From the NCBI GenBank assembly GCA_905250025.1, contig CAJNOJ010000006.1:62001-126000 (forward strand): DNA of 64,000 nt, in the 5' to 3' direction. Origin of the DNA: Adineta ricciae (lineage: Eukaryota; Rotifera; Eurotatoria; Adinetida; Adinetidae). Numbering within the stretch: position 1 is the first letter of the stretch; each line of letters begins with the position of its first letter. Of the stretch, positions 12,904 through 24,537 are shown in pieces. A program made the translations under genes and the position numbers. Under the pieces are notes generated by a model. It worked only from the letters and a program-made list of their open reading frames with translations, was not told where the DNA came from and searched no databases.

Positions 12904-14953
12904 ATGTATTGGGGAGAAAATAATCACGTTGGTTCGATTGATTTTGTAAAGAAATTCATTAAAACGATCGATTGTATCCATGAGCCGCTCATTTCGGTAC
13001 AAAAGCAAAAACCAATGCATGATGGACTTCTTCATATCGTCAAATGTAAATCAAACTATACTGTATGATATTATACTTGTTTTTGCTAATGTATGAATGA
13101 ATTATAATTTGTACACACAGGATAAATGCTATGCAGGTAGCTCATTCATCTGATTTTCGATGTATTCGATAAATTCTTGTCTCTTAGATTATAACGTAAG
13201 TGGCCTCCGTCGAGGATTCGGACGTCTCAAAGATATTCGATACGAAAAAGTGGAACCAGGCAAACCGTCTTTGATAGTGAATTCGTCGAATTTTGACAAG
13301 AGCGAAGAGGCAATATTTACTTCGACAAATCACGTACTAAAAGAATTAAATAAAGTGGAACTGAGAAAACGATTCGTCATTGTTCATACAGAAAAATATA
13401 TTTATATCATTGGTGGTATACAGCAAATCATATTTTTCATAAGATCTTATTTATTTCCTAGGGTATATTTATGATCATCGTGTTCCAGCAAGAATGAGAC
13501 CTTCAAGGTACGAGAATTTCTTACATTAGAAGAAATCATATGACAGCATTTGTATGTAGTGATTATAAGTACGATATTCAAACTTGTAAATTGATTTCTA
13601 CAACGGCTCTGCCGAATGGAGTATGACATTCTGTAATAAAAGAAATCAATCTTTTGTGTCTTGTGTAGGCTATTGGTTTTGGATTATGTGCTGATACAGA
13701 TTGCATCTATGTCGGTAGGAAAGATGGACGGATAAGTACGCGAATATGTCTATTCATTCTCTAGTTGGTGGCAATGATCTCACAAATAAGCCATTATGTG
13801 ATTGTTACCGTTTAGTTGTACAGAATAGTGGCGAAACATGGACGAAGTTATCTGATCTTCCAGTAGGTATTGGTTAGAGAATCCTCAATGTAGAATAAAG
13901 TATATTGTCACCTAGGCACCTACAAGTGGACCTGGTGTCGGTGTATACAATGGTGAATTGCATTGTATCGGAGGTAGTTAGCTATTGTTTTTTATTGGAT
14001 AAAACTCTGTCTACGCAGGATATGATGTTCTCGGAAATGAATTTCTTCCTCATGGTGAATATCTGGTACTCCGTTACTTACAAAATGAACCATGGCAATA
14101 TAGGCCTGAGATGGAACAAAGTCGTGCTCGACCGTTAGTTTTCATTCTTCCTGATAGTACTACAGCTCAATACAATGTTTACGTCGCCGGTGGTTTCAAA
14201 ATCAATTCAATCACTCAGAAGCCGTATTTAATACCTGATGTACAAGTATTCACTCAACAAACACAACGTTGGCAAGGTATAACAACAATCCCAGACTTAG
14301 AAATAACACACGAATTATCATTTGATAAGAATATGTTACATGTCACTGAAACAATCGAAATGCCCAATGCAACACCTAAAACAAATCTTTTAAGAAGTTT
14401 TGACATTATAAACCGCGTTTGGACTGATAAACCGAATGAAAGTGTTCACCGACAACTTCAAGAACAAGATCCAAAGTCGATGACTTCGTCAACTATCATT
14501 AAATCAAATACAGTCAAAATGGGTAAGAAAATCCAGGTGAGAGATCAATTTTAATTATATTATCTTAATTACTAAATATTCCATTATTATTCACATAGGT
14601 GAAGAAATCAAACATCAAGATGTCGAACTTAAAGTTTGTTTCCCTGATTAACTAAACTATCTAAGGAATGATTCATTCAATAGATCGTCGAATATAAAAA
14701 TCAAACCGGATAGTATGAAGTCCGGTACGTATTGATGCATCTTAATTTAAAAATATTATTAGTCGCTATGTTTCGTAGGCCACAATATTATACCAAAAAC
14801 TAAGGCAAACAAAACGATTCAAAAGATCGATACTTCTCGAAACAAAAACAAAACTTTTCAGTAGTGTAAATTCTAACAATCAATTAATTTAGATACCCGA
14901 AAAGACGAGAAATATCTAGATTTCCTCGCCGCAACCGTCGAAGACACTATTAA
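12904..14953 (+). CDS. Kelch-type beta-propeller protein with basic tail
   Basis: Several small exons encode kelch-like blades. Examples are LVGGNDLTNKPLCDCYRL followed by ETWTKLSDLP (about 13765-13865), GVGVYNGELHCIGG (about 13935-13975) and VYVAGGFKINS with VQVFTQQTQRWQGI (about 14180-14280). These are the GG..W spacing of kelch repeats. The first ATG is put at 12904 (MYWGENNHVGS). A 16-nt exon near 13123 and the exons after it are read from splice consensus only. Downstream, a frame continues across three small introns into a Lys/Arg-rich tail ending PRRNRRRHY at 14951-14953. An earlier stop at about 14651 is possible if a different donor is used. The substrate or partner cannot be inferred; there is no BTB or F-box domain. 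Confidence 0.6.
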
Positions 14954-15414
14954 AAAAGTCCCAAACAGCATCGAGGTAAAGCAATGCTACGCAAAAACAA
15001 AACTTCGTCAAAAAAGCTGCCCTGTTGTGTTCTTTTACCCGAGAAAAATTCTTAGTTTTCATCAAAAACAAACCTACAAAAAGAATATTTTATTTGCAAA
15101 TAAAAGAGAATTCTAAAGCATGGTTAACTTCGATCGACTCGAGTCGTCTTCACAGGTGGTTAAGTAGCCTATTGCATGTCCAAATTCTGAGTGAGAGAGA
15201 ACCTATTCTAAGAATCGTATGTCGATTACTGTTCGATATTTCAGCGCCAGCACTAATTGCTAGATAAATATTCAGTGGTTCATTTTCTTGGCAATTATGT
15301 AGGCGAAGACTAGCGTGTATGAATAAATTGTCTCGAAAAAGAATAGAAAAAAGGAAAAAAAAAATCAACTATCAATTACATTTCACAAATCTTACAATTA
15401 GGACGAACAGCATC
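14954..15414. other. Intergenic, kelch gene to neuropeptide-like gene
   Basis: The ORF at 15025-15267 has no recognisable features. The rest is AT-rich. The promoter of the downstream secreted-peptide gene is expected here. Confidence 0.4.
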
Positions 15415-15908
15415 ATGCAGAATCTCACTAGTAACAGAGACCATTCAACAATTTATTTAATCTTCTTCTCATTTCCTTAGTTCTCATCCTGTTTCTTGCA
15501 TTTGTATTAATTCAATGCATCACATCCTTACCTTCAACACCATTGGAAGAAAAAGATCCCGCATGTATAGCCAAAAAATGGTTGTCAAACACGATGGATC
15601 GTAATCGACGTGCATCCATATCCCGCCCGTACTTTCAACATTGGCGAGGTTCTCGAGAAGATATTCGTTTCGGGTTGAAACCAATGATAGCATATTCACC
15701 TCGTTTAGGTAAACGTTCCTATGATTATCAACCAGCTACAGTATCAGCCGATGTTCCATCTTTACTCACGGATGTTGTTGATCATATTACAGAAGAACCA
15801 GCCGAAGTTGTCTATGAAGATTCAACAATAATCTGCTTTTCGTCACCGATTAGCGACGCATTGATGCAAGAATTACTTGGAAAACATCATGTAAACCAAC
15901 GCCGATGA
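15415..15908 (+). CDS. Candidate PRLamide neuropeptide precursor (secreted, 147 aa)
   Basis: Two exons: 15415-15430 and 15481-15908, with a 50-nt GT..AG intron. The joined start MQNLTI leads into LILFLAFVLIQCITS, a clean signal peptide with likely cleavage before LPSTP. At 15693-15716 the frame reads YSPRL-GKR: an amidation Gly followed by a dibasic Lys-Arg site. A mature peptide ending YSPRLamide resembles the FXPRLamide end of arthropod pyrokinins and, more distantly, neuromedin U. An upstream Arg-Asn-Arg-Arg site would release a peptide of about 30 residues; further Arg sites could shorten it. The remaining C-terminal part is acidic and unrecognised. Only one PRL copy is present. The secretion signal and processing sites are seen; hormone identity is inferred. 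It could instead be an unrelated secreted protein. Confidence 0.62.
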
Positions 15909-16652
15909 ATTGTAAAGTCATTGATGATCTTTTGAATAAGCGTGGATATTTCGTTTCTCTTACCTTAAAAATAAATCAAATCTCAACATAAAATTCTTTT
16001 ATTAGCATTCTTGTTCGAAACAAAACACGATCGAATTGCTGAATCAATATATATCTATCATAATGAGAGGATAACATTTCAGTGAGTTCTATCAGCGTAC
16101 ATTTTCATCAAACAAATCGATTTAAATCTATTGCTATCAAAAGTATAGTCATTTTAGTGTACATAAAATTCCACTATTTCCGCTCCTTGAATCTAATCAA
16201 GCATCTTTAGTATTCTTCCGTCTATAACCACTTGATGATTAAAATGTAATCTAAAGTGATGTCATACTATCAATGCATTTTCATCTGACACTTTTTGTGA
16301 GTGAATGTATGACGCAAGAAATATGTATATAAGCGCCATTGATGCTGCTGATGATGTCGCTGTGACGAGAAGAGAAGAACAGAGGCTGCTGCTTAGTAAA
16401 TATAGTTTTTTCAATCATGGATCAGCTTTTCGTTTCGAGTGATTCGATTTTTGTTTGTCTTGAAACAATGACAAGGTAAAATCAATACAATATTTACTTT
16501 CTAAACTATTGATTTTATCGACTACTCACATTCGATTCATTTCTTTCCTCGTCATTTCTATGCGCTTCCAGATCGCACGTCATATTGCATGATACTCTAG
16601 CCGAAGTAAAGAAGAAACGTAAAACTTATTACTTATTAAACTTATACTTCAA
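15909..16652. other. Intergenic and 5' UTR region upstream of NSUN7-like gene
   Basis: It contains the 3' UTR of the secreted precursor, a TATA-like box at 16326-16333, and a likely non-coding first exon ending about 16474 at a GTAAAATC donor. Confidence 0.45.
16326..16333 (+). promoter_or_regulatory. TATA-like box
   Basis: TATATAAG lies about 30-50 nt before a purine-rich stretch and a spliced leader exon of the NSUN7-like gene. It is a sequence match only. Confidence 0.35.
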
Positions 16653-19283
16653 ATGTCGTCACGCCGAGCATCAATGGACACATTCTCAACACCCGCAAAT
16701 GCTGTCAATGAGAATTCTCTCAACGCCAATTCATTCATTGCTAATGAGGAGAAACAATTAAATGAACATGAACGTGCACGTATCAAAGAGTTTGGTCAAT
16801 TATTCAATCGACACAGTTCGATCAATCGTGAATTACTCGAAGAGCTCTTTCGTAAAGAACCGTCGGAATATACTCAAACGGTGTACCGCTATGCCAGTCG
16901 AATTTATCATTGCCTGAAAGAGGAACAAGTCAATCCAATTCTCAGAGCATTATCAAATACAAATGAAGAACAAACACAAATGAAAAAATCAACAGTGGAT
17001 GTGCCGAGAATCGAATATGCGAGTGATAAACAAAAACGAAGAACGCTAAAACTCGCATTTTCTGTTCTAAGATGTGCGTCAGTGCTAGGAAAGGTTCGCA
17101 AAAAGAAACAATACTATGTTTTTCATTTAGATCAAAAGGTAGTCGAAGAACTTTTGGAAGAAACTCAATTCTTTTCGAATTTTCCTGAGGTAGAGTATTG
17201 TGGTTTTGTAAACTGAAATATATCGACTGATTTTTAGTTGAAAGACGAATTAAGTCTCGTTTCAACTGTTCTGTACGATTATTTAAGTCGTAAATTTCAA
17301 CCACGAGATGATCCAGTTGATATCGACGATAACGAAGATCTATCAAACAATGATCAATTAGTTTCAACCATTGAAAACGCTATTCTTCAGGAACGCACTC
17401 ATCTTGCTGCTGCATTAGCTCGAAACAGGTATTCTCGGGGACAACCATATCGAGCTTGATTCTGAAATAATAGAAATTCTTTAGGATTAAATCGCAAGCT
17501 TTATCATTGGAAGATTTATTACCCGAAAATGTTCGTGAAGTTCAACAACATTCAGCGGAATTACCAGTCTATGCTTGGGTGAACTTAGTCAAAACCGAGT
17601 ACGTTCGAAGTGAATGTCTTTTTGCAAAGATTTTCTTTCACTTTTCAGTATGGAAACGGTCATTGAAATATTTGAAAATGATGAAAATATGAAACGAGTG
17701 AAATCGATCAGTGATATGGATAAACGAACATTCTGTACCGATTATCATTGCTCAAATTTGTTAATATTTCATTACACGCAAAAGCATCGCCTTGCCAGTC
17801 ATCCTCTCGTTCGAGACCATCATTTATACTTACAAGACAAATCGAGCTGTATTGCAGCTCATACTGTCAGAAAATTGATTACAAGAAAAGATAATATTTG
17901 TTTAGCATATGTTAGTGGAGGTAGGAAATGAATTGTGAAGCATTGGTAGACGTAATCGAGGTTTGCATTGTTTAGGTTTATTACTCCAGTTATTATTAGT
18001 GCTTACAGAAGAGCTTGAATCGAAAATCTATGCATTTGGTGCTCGTACAGAGGAGAACGTTCGAGAAATCTTAGTGAAAATCAAGACGTTGGGAGTGTCA
18101 GAAAAACGTAAGTGATGCTTGGTCAAGGTTTTTCTCTCAACATTTTAATAATTGATTACACCAGGTGTGAAGATAATCAAAGATCGGTTCGTCGACGTTA
18201 GTTTCGATGAAATTAATATGGAAAATTGTAAAGTGATCTTATGCAATCCGCCGGATACACGTTCTGCTCTTATTCAACCACTGGAATTTTTGTATAACGA
18301 AGGCGAAGGTAAGACAGTTGGATTTTCTTCAAAAACCAAATGTATTTGAATGGTTATAGATGTAACGTTGTTGAAACAATTTTCCCAACCAAAGGAAAAC
18401 AAAGGTTACATCAGAGAATGTATCCAACGCGAAGCAGCATATATGCGACAAGCTATTCGATGTAAAGTTTCCTAGTAAGAATTCAATGGATTTTTATTTT
18501 TCGATGTCCTGTATAGATACATTGGCTCGAGCAATTGTTTATGTAACATTTTCAAAGAATAGATCAGAGAATGATGATATTGTTTATTCAACAGTGAACG
18601 AACAGAATGAACTACGTGCACAGATCAAGAAAGAAAATGGCGTTTACAAGTGAGTATTTCACTGGGAACAAAAAATGGGTAATCGAACTTGATACTTGTA
18701 GGATATCACCACCTGTACTTCCAATTCAATTTGGTATTCGAAATGAACATACGTCTATTCTTCGTCATGGCACTTTTATTCAGTTCGAATCGTCGCAGAA
18801 AATGAATGGCGTTTTTGTCGCTGTTCTTTTACGTGAAGTGAGATTTTGCATATTAGAATAGTGCTTCTCAATTGATGAATCGTTTTCTAGCGCGAACGAC
18901 GTCGTCCAATAATCACGAAAAAGAAAGTGGATGATCAGGATTCCGATCTCGAAAATGATCGCAAGTCGAAAAAAGAATCGCAAGGCTTTCAATTCGAAAC
19001 CGAAGCTCGTGCTGCTCAACGTCGACAGCAACAAACAGGAAAATCCCAACGTAAAAGCATATCGACGAATCGACGATCGAAATCGAGTGCAACTCTAACA
19101 CGTGAGCTTGCTATTTCATCAACGAACCAACCGGAGAGCAAATCTGTTCAACCTGTCAAAACCGAACCGAAACAGATGACCTTATCCGAACGTTTGGCAT
19201 CGATTGGACGGATTACCAGTACATTAGATACAAGTCAAGATGAACCAAACGCAGAGAGCGAGTTTGTACACACAAGAAAATGA
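16653..19283 (+). CDS. NSUN7: NSUN7-like RNA methyltransferase homologue, catalytic cysteines absent
   Basis: NSUN7 belongs to the NOL1/NOP2/Sun m5C RNA methyltransferases and is linked to sperm motility in mammals. The match runs over the whole protein: LLPENVREVQ, LPVYAWVN, HPLVRDHHLYLQDKSS, then ISPPVLPIQFGI and a basic C-terminal tail. Introns are 50-60 nt. The motif IV region (18233-18256) reads VILCNPPD where NSUN7 of vertebrates has a Pro-Arg-Cys-Ser stretch. The motif VI region reads VYVTFS (18543-18554 for VTFS) where the family has the Thr-Cys-Ser nucleophile. Both active-site Cys are therefore missing. The SAM loop area (LAYVSGGLLLQLL) is also weak. The start is the ATG at 16653. 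It is probably a non-catalytic or altered member. Confidence 0.82.
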
Positions 19284-20631
19284 ACATTTGCTTTGGTTTT
19301 GTGTTTACTTTCGTATATTGTGATCTCATCGAGCTATTTGTATAGTCAAGCTTTGCATGATAGTTTGCTTTCGTTTTGCTTTGTGAATACCGTAGAGCTT
19401 CAAGAAAATTTTCACTTTGATGCGAAAATATACAATCGATGAAGTCAAATTATATACCATTCCTACAAAAAAAACATTCATTCTAGTTTGAGCAAATCTT
19501 CATATCAACAGAATTCTGATTTAAACCTTCCACGGTTTGTGTCTGTTTCTCATGAATAACTCTCTTTCTGGAATGATACTGTCACAAGCAGGTTGATTGA
19601 GAAGCAACACCAAAGTCTACCAATGCCACCATTCAATAGGTCAATTTGGGGTATCACAGCAACAGTTTCCACGAATAAAAAGCCTCAAGCGATCATTCGT
19701 CGGTACTATTATCCTCGACAAACTCATGCAAGTGATACCATTCCTATCGAGCAGCATCAATCAGTAACCAATAATGTAAATATTTCTTCGAATGAACTCA
19801 AAGTTTCTTTCGCATAGAATTACGTTACAAAATCCGAAAGATCTTGTTCACCGCTGTCATACGTGCAAACTTACTTATCGATCACAATGTACGCACTATG
19901 ACGAAACTTCTAGCATAGACTGTTTTCTTCGTAAGATCATGTCAAAACTAAGAGTTCGATCTTCAATACACAAAAGAGAATAGCACTACTTCAACAATCC
20001 ATCGATATCTTTTTCGTGAGTTTTTTTCTCATTTCGTCGGTTATTTAAACAACCAATAGGATTAATGCATTTGACTGTTTTTTTTTATATGGCGACGATC
20101 TTTTGATTCAAGACCAATGCTATTTTTTCATACAAAAGACTTTCATTTTTTAATGAGTTAATTTAAAACGTGACACATTCTGCTGTCGGTCGATTTTATT
20201 TCATAACCAAACAAATTTCTCTTCTAGCACGTATACTAATTATCAAAAGAAAGAGTGAAACAGCACACCTGCTTGCTTTCTTTTGTCAATGATCCTAATT
20301 GACACATCATGTGCCTTAAGCCAACAATCATTAGTATACATACGTATATGTATATATTCTCTATTGAACAGCCCCACCCACACCTGTGTATGTGTATAAA
20401 TAAAATTGTTTGTTTGATGCTACGGCATTAAAAAACGAAGGCAAATTCGGATATCATTTAGTTTATTCTCACACCTACATGTTTCATTTTTTTCTGTAAA
20501 GAAGAAGAAACACACACGCACACACAAGAAAAACGAAAACAAGAGATGGCTATAGACGTTTACAAGTACAAATAAGCAAAAAATTCAATTGTTTTTTTTT
20601 CTGAATAATTCATTATCTTCTGAGGGAGCGT
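19284..20631. other. Long intergenic region downstream of NSUN7-like and ARX-type genes
   Basis: Two small overlapping plus-strand ORFs lie here (19593-19817 and 19792-19983). The second contains a Cys/His cluster, HRCHTCKLTYRSQC. They could be exons of a short gene but I cannot join them convincingly. The rest (about 19990-20630) is AT-rich with a CA-rich run near 20511-20526 and probably holds the homeobox gene 3' UTR. Confidence 0.4.
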
Positions 20632-22815
20632 TTATTGTACAACACCAATAACAGGAGTTGATTTTGGCGATGATAAGTCATGTTGTTTACTCGAATGTTC
20701 ATGGGCTTTGAGTCGAAGTGCAGCGATACTACTTGTTCGACGAGTTTCATCATGATCAGCACGTGTAACAAAACTTGTGATCGAAGATGTTGGCTGATCA
20801 GACGATGTTTCGTTGGAACTACTTACAGAACGCTTCCGTTTTTTGCTGGGCGATGTTGTCGTGCTGCTATTGTTGCTACTGCTAGCGCTGTTATTATGGC
20901 TACTGTTCACATCATTGTTGGAAAGTTTTGTATCGATCATCGATGATTTTTCACTTTCGCAAGATGTTGTGGATACCAAGGAAGCAGCAGCCATTTGTGC
21001 TAATTGTTGTAAGATTGCAAAGTTTGGATAGGTCGATCCCAATTGATTTGTCGATGGCCAAAACGGTGTTGTTGGTGGAAACATTGGTAAACATGCAGCT
21101 GTTGCATTAAGGAATGATGATGTTATGGAGGAATAGGATGACAGGATTTCAGCTTGAGAAAACGAACTGAGACGATTAAGAAGACTTGCTGGCGGAGCAA
21201 ATAATGGATGCGTATGGGTGTTTGGAAGTAGTGGATGAGTTGCTGGTATTGTTGGTGTGTTTAGGACGCATGTTGGATTCATTTTTTCACGCTTGCGCCA
21301 CTTGGCACGACGATTTTGAAACCATACCTGTACGCGTGCTTCAGTGAGATCAATTCGCATGGCTAATTCTTCTCTAAAAAAAAAACGAGAAAAACAAAGA
21401 AAAACGAATGAATTGTTGTTTAATTAATTGATGATAACAAAAAGCTTAAAGCGAATATTTTACATAATAAAGCTTCATAATCTGATGATTCAGTTCGCTT
21501 AGTCTTCTTTCTTTTTCAATCAATTCAAAACGTGTGTAAACAAGTGTAGAAAACATCAACACCACATGATTTATCCCTTTTTGTGTATTAATACGATGTG
21601 ATGATTCTTTCGTTCATTCATTTTCTTTCTTTTCATTTTTAATCTATTGTCTTCGTTTTATCACAGAAGTACGCGAAAGAGTCTTTCTTTAAATAAATAA
21701 AACTCATCAAAACGATCAGAGGTGTCTAATCGAAGTTTATCACCAAAACAATCTCCTCGCTGCTTCGTGTGATAAGTGTCTATAACAACAATTTCCAACT
21801 GTGAAACGATGAAACACATAAGTGTTGACATAGGTATTTAATAAATGATTGGTTGATGAGGAAGAAATAAATCGGGATAGGCAAACATCATTGCATCGAA
21901 TTTTCTATTGAGATGGGAGGTGCATGAAGCTCTTAACAATAAGTACCTCTACGTTTTTTTTCTTCTTTTCTCTCTCTCTCTCGCTTACTGTACAGTACAT
22001 ATAATTGTTAATCAAAGATAAGTGGCTAGAGAGAAGATTGTGTATACAAGTAACAAGGAGGGCAGAACATTTTTCTTGCAAATTCTCATAAGAGAATGAG
22101 CTGAGAGAAAGTGACTATTGCTATTTCGTTTAGCTTTAAGTGATTGACGATTATTGAAGTAAACGGATGCCAAACAACTGCGCGAGTAACGAATTTTATG
22201 AAGAAGAAAAAATTGATTTGAATCGCTCGATGCGCTTCGTTGTTTCTTTTTGAAAAATGTTTACATTCATTTCTTCAAATATATTATAATAAGAAAAAAA
22301 ACATTTCTAATGAGGTTTTCTTTTTCTACCAATAAGCAAACAAAAACGTTGTTTAATGATGTAATACTAGTTAAATGTCTCGAAATCAATCGAATTCGTT
22401 TCGTTTTATCTTACCTCATAAAAACATCTGGATAGTGTGTACGTTGAAAAGCCTTTTCTAATTCTTCTAATTGAAACGATGTGAATGTAGTTCTAAACAT
22501 TTTCAAGAGAAATCTTTCATACGAATTCGATTTCAGTCGTATTTACCTGTAACGACGTTGTTTTCGTTTGTGATTTTCATCGTCACTATAACCACTTAGG
22601 CTATCACTTTCTTCCTTGTCTAAGTTTTCGGAAGCAATCGGTGCTGTCGAAGATATACCAACCATTTTTGTTAAACGATCTTTAACTGGACTCGTCACTA
22701 GTTGTTGAGCGTAAAGATTGATCGAATGATGAGAATGTTGTGAATAAGCTTCATTTTTCCAGTTAATCTCGTGTCTCTCTTTATCTTGGCTATGTTTAAT
22801 ATCTGTCATCTTCAT
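20632..22815 (-). CDS. ARX: Aristaless/ARX-type paired-like homeobox transcription factor
   Basis: Three exons: 22815-22547, 22492-22415 and 21373-20632 (about 362 residues). Two introns interrupt the homeodomain: a 54-nt one after RRYR and a 1,041-nt one after PDVFMR. The homeodomain reads [46 protein letters not shown] and [18 protein letters not shown]. It has Gln at position 50 and is close to vertebrate ARX. Near the C terminus [15 protein letters not shown] is an OAR motif, as in ARX, RAX and OTP. Between them lie Pro-rich and Ser/Asn-rich low-complexity segments and a KKRKR stretch. No clear eh1/octapeptide is seen at the N terminus. The start ATG at 22815 is the best candidate; the frame stays open to 23058 but that part looks like UTR. 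The family acts in neural patterning. ALX or DRGX is less likely because of the YRTTFTS..DVF residues. Confidence 0.87.
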
Positions 22816-24537
22816 TGAACGATCAAACGAATGTGTATTTATGTTTCTATTTCTCTGCTTGCTTGCTTCTTTTCTTTCTCTCTCTCTCTCCCTTCCTTCC
22901 GAGAATATGTTAGTTAATTTTTCTCGTGTCGAGACATATATGACAATCACTAGGTGCAAAATTGGCTTCGTGTCGATTGTATGACAATTGATTGGTAGAG
23001 AAGAAAAAGAGAGAAAAATAACAAACCAGAGAGAAGACTTTTTTCTTCTCCTTTTCAATTGCTGTTGTTCGCTTATGATTGGATGTATTATATTAAAATC
23101 AGAGGTAAAAAAAAAAGAAAAAGAAAAGATTTCTCTAGATTGATTTGTTGTTTACATAGCTTAAAACGAGAAGAAAGAGGAAGCAGGCTTATTTTCTTCA
23201 TATAGAAAGAAAAACGAAAGAGAGAGAGACGACGTTCTCTCGTCCAATTAAAACGAAGATTGATGGCTTTCGATTAATGTTATATATACCTATCATCAGA
23301 CATATATAAACATATTAATTATTGAATGAATTAGGTATTAGAAGTCTTGACAATTAGTGAATATTAACTTTCAATTATATGTGTACGACGGGAAAGAAGT
23401 ACGAATGATTGAGATTTTTGTATTATAATTGCGTCGTTAGATTTCAGATATTTTCGATTGAGAAAAGCGTTCGAGTATCCCTCGAGCGAAATTCTATTTT
23501 CTTGTACTTTTGCATTCTTTCTCAATTTCGGTTGATCGGATTTTTTTCATGAAAAGAAATCTATTTTGTTTCTTCACATTCTTTAAAATAATTCAATCAT
23601 TTCCCATCGTCATTAACGTGTGTTTTACTTGCTAGAGGATGATGATGTTGTTTGTATAATCCAACGCCCGATGATCAAACGTTTCTGTGTGTACTCGCGC
23701 GCACTTTTATATAGTGTGATACTTCGTTCAGCGAAAAGGAATTAGTATAATAGTGTAAACGGTTATGTATTTAAATACGATTCAATATTGTCTCGTCTCA
23801 TGTGTTTGTCTATGTGTTTGATCATCATAATGAAGCACTTACCGTGTGATTGACTTTTATCTTTGCTGAAATATTCTTGTGGACATATTCATGCAATGCA
23901 ATTTCTATCTGTGGACTGACTGTTATTCTTTTCTTTAAAGAGACCACGTTCATAAACATGTTTTGATGGAATTAGATGTATCGTCGGAGTGGAAGTATCG
24001 ACCAATCGAGAGATAGTAGAAGAATGTATGTTTTATGACTTTTCTTGACATAGTTTTGATTGATAATTGTCAAGAGTTTGCTTCGAATCATTGAAATTTA
24101 CTGAATGGCTTCTTAGTAAGGATTCTTGTATGAATAACAAAACTTTCTCTCTTTTGCTGCTGTCTCAATCGTCATTCTTGCGAATCAGACCAAGTTTTGC
24201 TTCTCTTTTGAATAGAATACATAAATAAACATGATTAATGTTCATAAAATCATTAGTAACATTTCAATAGCCAGTTTTGTCGTGTTCTATTGTCTGAAAT
24301 CAAAAGTTAAGTTAGTAGAAAACGATTTCTACCAATTAAACTTCGAACAGATAACATTAATATCTGTTTCAATACTGTCCAACAGTGCCATCTTTCTCAT
24401 AAACGTTTTCGACGTATTAAACTATTGACCAATCATATTGCGGTTCCTTATTTGATGTACTTTCAGTTTCTGTCGGTTTGGTTTTTCGTATTTGTGATAT
24501 TATATCTTGTTTTCGTTGAAAGGAAAGAGCATATCTT
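22816..24537. promoter_or_regulatory. Long divergent upstream region between ARX-type gene and PIKfyve
   Basis: At 1.7 kb this is the longest gene-free stretch in the window. It includes CT/GA-rich runs (about 22870-22900, 23215-23230) and AT-rich blocks. It must carry the promoters of both genes, and developmental enhancers for the homeobox gene are plausible. The ORFs at 24231-24613 have no family support. Confidence 0.4.

Noticed and set aside
15025-15267. 80-residue plus-strand ORF
   Set aside because: No recognisable features; lies between two gene ends.
19593-19983. Two overlapping ORFs, one with a Cys/His cluster
   Set aside because: I could not find a splice pattern that joins them in frame, so they are only noted as a possible small gene.
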